Positions 57,621 to 64,000 of a DNA stretch of 64,000 nucleotides are shown here, in pieces. A model generated the notes under the pieces. That model was not told the origin of the DNA, ran no database searches, and saw only the letters and a program-made list of their open reading frames with translations. The position numbers and the translations under genes were made by a program. Each line of letters opens with the position of its first letter. Positions within the stretch are counted from its first letter, which is position 1. The stretch comes from Tridacna crocea (Eukaryota > Mollusca > Bivalvia > Cardiida > Cardiidae), in the NCBI GenBank assembly GCA_943736015.1, contig OX031071.1:10946119-11010118 (forward strand), read 5' to 3'.

Positions 57621-60356
57621 TCTTAAATAACTCAAACCTGATAGATTCTCATTGGCAATGGATCGGTAGAGAACGAATTTGCACCAGAGGAAGTTTCAAA
57701 TGTACATGAAGGGAGTGACATTGAAAAAAAAGGAAACCAAATTTTATCCTGAAAATAGTAATATGTGTATTTGCAACCATACATTATTTTAGATCTCTTA
57801 CGCAGGTTTAATCTTGTCTAAGGGCGTAAAATGATTAATTATTATATTGATTTAAATATCAAAAACATACTAAAGAGTGTTTGCTTAGTTTCAATGTGAA
57901 GTTTTTATATAAAGAAAACATCCATTCCTTTCTTTCATGTAAGGTATGTATATTATTTTTTTTAAATATCTGCTTTTACTGACATCAAATTAACCAAATG
58001 TGTATAAGGAAGATACACTATCGTACGGAAATAACTGTAAAGAATTCATTTGAAAACGACAACAGCGTAAGCCATAGGCAATCAACAAAATAATAAATGA
58101 TAAAATGCAGAAAACAACTGCAGAAGCAAACATATGGTCTGTTACTGTTGTGCAAATTGCTATCCCGGATATGAAATAAAGGCATAATGTGGTGTCAAAT
58201 ATACATATAACTCAATTTTAGACATTTTATTTTTGTAATTTAGACAGAATAAAATATCCTACAAAATGAAATTTCTGTTTTATATTAATATGTTTGTTGA
58301 TATGTGACATTCGCAACGCGTTCATTTCTGTTTTACACAATATATAATGCATATTCCCAATCAGCAAATGAATTGTAGGACACCATCAAAAAGCAAAGAC
58401 CATACAAATGTACAATCTTGGAAATTAATTAAGATTCAACATACTTAAATTGCTGTATAAAGAATTACGGTGTTTAAGGTGGCTAACGAAACATTTTTGT
58501 TTCATGCAATGGTACGTGTACCTCGCTTTCTTGATTAATTAAGAAAACATACCAGAAAAATTTCAAAATTGCTCTTGGTGTTTTGGTTTTGCATACCAGT
58601 AATTTAAAGTCCGAGCTTCAGCCGACTTGTGGGGATTCAAATGTATTACTTCGCTGTTTTAGAATGGGGCTATATTTTTTACCAGTTATCGACATGGTAA
58701 AGATAGTAACCCTTTTTCAGTATCCTTGACTGAGTTAATACTAATCGCAATCAGTTAACTAACTATATGTTCAAAACTGACAGTATACGAGTACTTCGAA
58801 TGAATTATACAATAAAATCAAATCATTCTGGTAGTTCGAAAAGCTGACTGGATCAAAGACTGAAGCAAAAGTTTTCAATCCTCATTCGAGCAAGTGGAAC
58901 TGAAAATGTTCCAGGGAAATGTGTGAATGAATAACTGCAAATATCAGACGCTAATAGATACGTGCAAGTACATTGAACCAGCAACTAAGTTAAGTTTTGA
59001 TCATCCCAAGGCCCTAGTGACTTATAAATATTTGCTTTGTTTAAAAAATCTAATACTCTTCCTGGTAAGTTGCCAGAGCCATTCTATTCACTCACTTGTA
59101 TTGTTCTTACTTGTAATTACATAAATAGTACATGACGGATATTACTTACCCAAATACAAGTTTATAAAGTTTTTTTTAAGCTTTCTTTGACATCGGTAAC
59201 TTTTACATAGAAGTATGTCTTAGAAAATGTTTTGCTTCAAAGGGAGATAATTACATACCTTATTGGTTAATGGGTATAAACTAAAGTTATCTTTCTTATT
59301 TAGGGCCATACCATTACGGAACCTCGGCCGGTACGTCATCCGTTTTCATATATATATATAATGGTTTTTGATGTCTTTTTGCTTTCACTGGGAATGGGCA
59401 AATATCTGCTTCAATGATTAACTGTCACTTTGTTTTATTGTTTTACCACGAATTTCTTCCTCGTAGAAAGAAAATAGATCCGCTCTCTAGACTTTGATAT
59501 ATACATGTTTGTAGCGATAGGGTGGACAGGCAGAGGTGCGTTCTCTTACTCAAATCTCGATCGAATATTCAATAATTCGAATATTCCAGTTAAAGTGAGG
59601 AAGTGGTCTTGAATGGATATGGTTTTGACTCATTATCTCATGAAATAAATTTGCAATAGATGGTCATCTGATAGGAAGTAGAATGGGATTTTATTTATAC
59701 AAAATATATATCAGAACTTCAGATAGGGGGAGTGATTTTGATTGCAAGAATGATAATATTAATCATTCTTCACTAAACCCCATGTTGTGGTTACTCATTA
59801 GAATCGTCTCGATGAGACAATTCAAATGAGTAACCCACAGATTAGGTTTCAAAGAAACATAATGGATTTAGAAAAGCATCACTCTCCATTATCTGGAGCT
59901 CCGATATATGTCGTAGCAACAGGTATGACCGCTTGCATGAGAATCAGAACTGCTGCTAAACTATTTTCCAAAGTAAACGTGGCTCAAACGTGTGTATCGC
60001 AGAACAGTCTTCGAGTTATTGCATGTTCGAAAACTGAGATTAAACTGCTAAGTGAAACGCATTTATTTTATGGAAAGACACGTACAAGAAGAGACCTTCT
60101 ACATTATAAAGGACAGCTCTTGCCTTTTCTTGTACAATTGCTTGTAGATTTCCTAGCAACGCCAATCTCCTTTGAAAGAGCTATTGATGTTTTGCTACCA
60201 TAACTCTTTGTCAAGCTTACTTTTGCTTGCGTGATCAATCGGAAGAATAGGGGGAATTACAGTAGATAAAGTGTCGGAAATAATATAATTATATAAATCT
60301 GCAAAGAATTCATGCAATACTATGCAACTCAGTCCGACTTATCGCACTTTTTGCGG

Positions 60357-60405
60357 ACATGTAGATTAAGATCGGATAACGGTCTGATTTTGGACCTCAT
60401 TGTAC
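60357..60405. repeat. Family D fragment
   Basis: ATGTAGATTAAGATCGGATA and GGTCTGATTTTGGACC. Confidence 0.5.
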
Positions 60406-61715
60406 GACACAGCGAGAAAACATTTTGAAAGTACTGTATGAGGGTCTGTCTATAATCGGCTGGAACTCATAGAGTTTATTGCATGCGTATAAGATTTACA
60501 TTATATTGGAACAAGAGAACAAATGAATCTAAACTTCAGAGATTCGAAATGTATATAAACATTTTTCAAACGATGGGGGAAGCCCCTTGCACTCCGTCCT
60601 GCCAGTGCTTTCTTTTATACTGCCGTGACTTGATGAAAGTATTTGTGCTCATTATAATTGAAAACAATTTTGAATTTCCTTAACGTGAATATATCGACAC
60701 TTTTCTGCGCCCCCCCCTTTTTTTTTTATTTCAAACATGCCCGACTGTATTTACCAAACTGGAACCAGAGTCCATTTTAATGATCCTGTAGTAGATTTTC
60801 TTCAGAATTTCTTTAAATTTAGGAAAAAGAGAAAAAAAAAAAAAATGAATACTTCCATATAGAATTGTGGTTGTTTTGATGACAAATATAATGATAGTAA
60901 AATTTTTTTAACAAAAAAAAATTTTTGCCCTAAATTTGTCCAATGGATTTTTTCGAAGGTTTGCTTGAACTGTGTCGCTTACATGTTTTTCGTTGAAATC
61001 CCCCTTCTTTAAAAATATGTCCGCCATTTCCTGAGGTCATTAAATTATTAAGCCATATATCAGTCTTTAGAAACCTCGTTATAACCTACGAATTAACATG
61101 TGTTCATTTAAGGCATGAACGACCCGTTGGTAAATTTCTGTCGGGTTTCCCGATTAAGCGTTGAGATATGAATCGCTTTCGGTTTTACTATCGAACTGAA
61201 AATTTTGATTATATTTATTTAGTAGGATAAGAGTTAATCAGGTAAAGTGCAATCTTGGTTTCCTTATTGGGATAGAACCGAATGTTGTTAGAACTCATGA
61301 GTTTAGTCGCCGTTTAGGCTTCTTTGTAGTCTTCAATGTAAAGCTCATTTTCATGACTTGCACAGCCGATTACTTCACAAATGAAAACTATACCATACCA
61401 GAAAGTTTTGGGGAAAGTAATAAACTGTATTGTGGTAAGTGCTACGTCAAGTGTCTTTATAAACCTGTGCGGTAACGGGTTAAATGAAGATTATGTTTAT
61501 TTCTGGTAATGCTCCGTTGTAAGGTTTCCTATAACATTGAATGCTATAATATGCAGTACAAGTGTGACCAATGTAACGAATACAATCTCTCACTTTTGTA
61601 TAAAAATCAATTGTATGAGCTATGCTGTGGTACCTTCGCGATGCATGTTTTAAGTAAGGCTTACATAATTATTTTTCATGCACAGAACTGTGTGGGAAAA
61701 ACAACTGAAACATGA

Positions 61716-61850
61716 ATTAGAGTAGTCCTTTGACACACAGAAAATTTATGAAGGGAAAGAAGTTTCGAGCCCTGTCAGGCTGTGCGGACTACGCAGACTG
61801 ACATGGATCGACACTTTTAACTGCAAAAGAGTTCCCATTCACAGACCATA
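61716..61850 (+). repeat. Dispersed repeat (family N) copy
   Basis: AGTCCTTTGACACACAGAAA, GTGCGGACTACGCAGACTGA and CACAGACCATAGCTC. Confidence 0.5.
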
Positions 61851-63454
61851 GCTCATATAACTGTATATCTGTACCACTTATTATGCCGTTTTACATATTG
61901 GTTCGTATCAGTGAATTTTGATTATCATTTTATGTTTGTTTTTCCTCTACGTTGCAATTTTCTCCGCTTTTTTTTTCCAAAAAATGTTCACAAACATTGT
62001 TTTAATACATTAGAAAATCAATAGCAATGATTTTAATGCAGTTATTTCAACCTAAAGTCAGTTCAAGCTGGAAGGGCTAAAAATTTCAATGTTTTTGAGA
62101 TGATTTTTCATTTTTCAAAACGTTCTGTTTGGCTCTTCAGTGCAAAAGGAGGCATTTTTTTTAAATGTTTAAATGGCATTGAAATTGCGTTCATGAATTA
62201 TTAAGGGAACTACTTGTTGATTATGTTACAGAAACGAAAGAAAAAGAAAATATATATTAATTGATCAAAATTAACATTGTCAAGGTAATATAGGTCATGG
62301 GCGGATCCAAAGGGGGGGACCGGGGGTCCGGACCCCCCCTGGAATTTTGGCAAAAATGTGGTTATTGGATTCATGAAATGGTACTGGTTTGATATTGCAC
62401 AGCATTTATGTAAAATACAGTCACAAATTAAAAAAAAAAAAAGGTTCTGAATGTGGAGACCTCCTCATGGTTAGAACTGGAAACGTTGGCTTTTCTTGTA
62501 AACGGCTTACATCCACTGAAATCCGGAAATCAAAGTATCATATAATAAGACGAGTGCGTTTTCGGTGGGACCACCCCTGAGAAAGATATCTGGATCCGCG
62601 CATGTAGGTTTAGGTGAAAACTCAAAACATCAGTTAATTTGACATAGAAAACATGAAAAGAGACAAAGTCACACGAATTAGCTATACTGATAACACTGTG
62701 CACCTTACACGAACATTAGAATGATGAGATGTACTTCCGGTGTTTTTTTAAATATGATTGAATGGGAAAAACGAAATTCTTGCTAGAGCTGTTCTCGTCA
62801 CATTCCTTACTGTGTCGTCAGTACTGATGAAAGTAAACGTAATGCACTTGGAAAAAAACAGCTAGTAATGTCAAACTACGCCGCCATATTGGATTCATTA
62901 TTCCCACGATTAACTAAACACCTTTTTGTTTTAGATTTTCAAGGATTCAGCCCCGCATATGGTAAAACATTTTTACTTGCATCGTGGTTTTATGCATTAC
63001 AATTTATATCTACTTCTTCAAGAGTCTTATTTTCTTCTTTACTATAACAATATTGAAGGTAATTGTAAATTTATTCAAAAATAGGTATAGCCGTTATAAA
63101 TGAAAGGGAAAAAGTCATCAAATGTGAAGGGGAAAACACACGACTTGGACAAATACAGCATGAATTACCAGATTCCCTCCCCGAAAAATGGTTTCTCAGA
63201 ATATTTATCCATATCTGAATGTGTAAAAACACCCTACGATTGATTGTATTCTTTTCAAATTGGAAGAATATTTGAATGATTATGGAGGGCAAAACAAAGA
63301 TTTTAATTACATACATTATATATGAACGGTGATATTGGGAAATAGGGATTGCATCTACTTGACAAAATATGCCTAGCAAGCCAGCAAGTAATCATGGATC
63401 CAGAAAATTCAGTTTGTTTAACAATAGCCGGGAAAATGGGACGGAATAGTCACG

Positions 63455-63575
63455 AGGCTTGCAGATAGTCTACAAGTAGCAAAAGGTTTCGACCAATGTC
63501 AACCTGGGCGGACTGTGCAGGCTGATATGATTTGATACTTTACACAGATTAATTATACTCTTTACACAGGGCATT
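63455..63575 (+). repeat. Dispersed repeat (family N) copy
   Basis: AGGTTTCGACCAATGTCAAC, GGCGGACTGTGCAGGCTGAT and TTTACACAGATTAAT. Confidence 0.45.
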
Positions 63576-64000
63576 TTTGATATATTTTTTCCGCAGTTGG
63601 TACATTAATTAATAATACTTACAGGTCGACGGTTTGCTATATACAATGATCCTTTAGGTAGGCCTCGATGTTCATAGTGGTCTCCCCAACCTAATTTCCG
63701 GTTCTTCTCAAAAATAGTATTTATTGACTTTGATTTTCCTTTAATAACCCTTTTTTATCACCAAACATAGAGTAAGGAAGAATACGGATTACTTGGTTAT
63801 GTAAACAGCACTGATTTACACATATATGTGAAGCAAACATGAACTGCCGTTCTAAAAGTATATTCAGGATTACATGCAACAATTCAGGTTGACTCGTGTT
63901 ATTAAATTTTCTGGGCAGATCCTTTTATATCTTATTTTGTATCAAAAACCTCCTTCCGTTACTTACCACGATCCTACTATAAATTGAAAAAAAAGGTCCG

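Larger units (their letters stand above)
57621..64000. other. 3' flank, no gene firmly recognised
   Basis: AT-rich DNA. It contains an unassigned 125-codon frame (59826-60203) and three short phase 1 exon-like segments discussed as findings. A TA microsatellite lies at 59349-59360 and poly-A/poly-T runs near 60715 and 60830. Confidence 0.45.

Overview
This is animal nuclear DNA, AT-rich and dense in non-coding repeats. Everything suggests a mollusc, most likely a heterodont bivalve. The one clear gene has invertebrate-type GT-AG introns of 15.2 and 5.6 kb. The repeats include palindromic MITEs with the core GCCTGCGCGGACTGCGCAGGC and the GAGTGCGAAGCAC hairpin, a style I associate with bivalve genomes. 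The species assignment is inference; no marker gene is present.

The gene is a Shaw-type (Kv3) voltage-gated potassium channel on the + strand. Exon 1 (32013-32534) carries the tetramerisation domain with the zinc signature HX5CX20CC. Exon 2 (47781-48696) carries S1 to S6 with TVGYGD and PVP. A third exon (54292-54392) continues the frame exactly, gives a 32-residue tail and a stop, and is followed by AATAAA at 54612. The assembled protein is 512 residues. Alternative C-terminal exons are possible at 49421-49449 and downstream of exon 3, but these are only hypotheses. A second, unidentified gene may begin on the - strand at 11213 (39 codons and a good splice donor).

Positions 1-31.9 kb are repeat-rich. 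The dominant family is a 190-230 bp palindromic MITE flanked by TTAA with CCCTTTACC termini (piggyBac-like, about 25 copies, two subfamilies). There are also 250 bp double-hairpin MITEs, 200 bp 'GTATTCACCAACC' MITEs, a 718 bp foldback element, two Mutator-like elements with 9-bp target duplications, tRNA-derived SINEs, and short palindromes built on GATCAGACTGCACA. Two satellite arrays (22.75-23.82 kb and 25.14-26.62 kb) and a 56-bp minisatellite (34.84-35.35 kb) add local tandem structure. Several insertions are nested, which gives relative ages.

From 35 kb to the end (Kv introns and 3' flank) the DNA is AT-rich with far fewer MITEs. A diverged tandem duplication with a large hairpin lies at 55.37-57.62 kb. 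I see no bacterial-type operon, CRISPR array, rRNA or convincing functional tRNA. Nearly all short open frames outside the channel are chance or repeat-derived.
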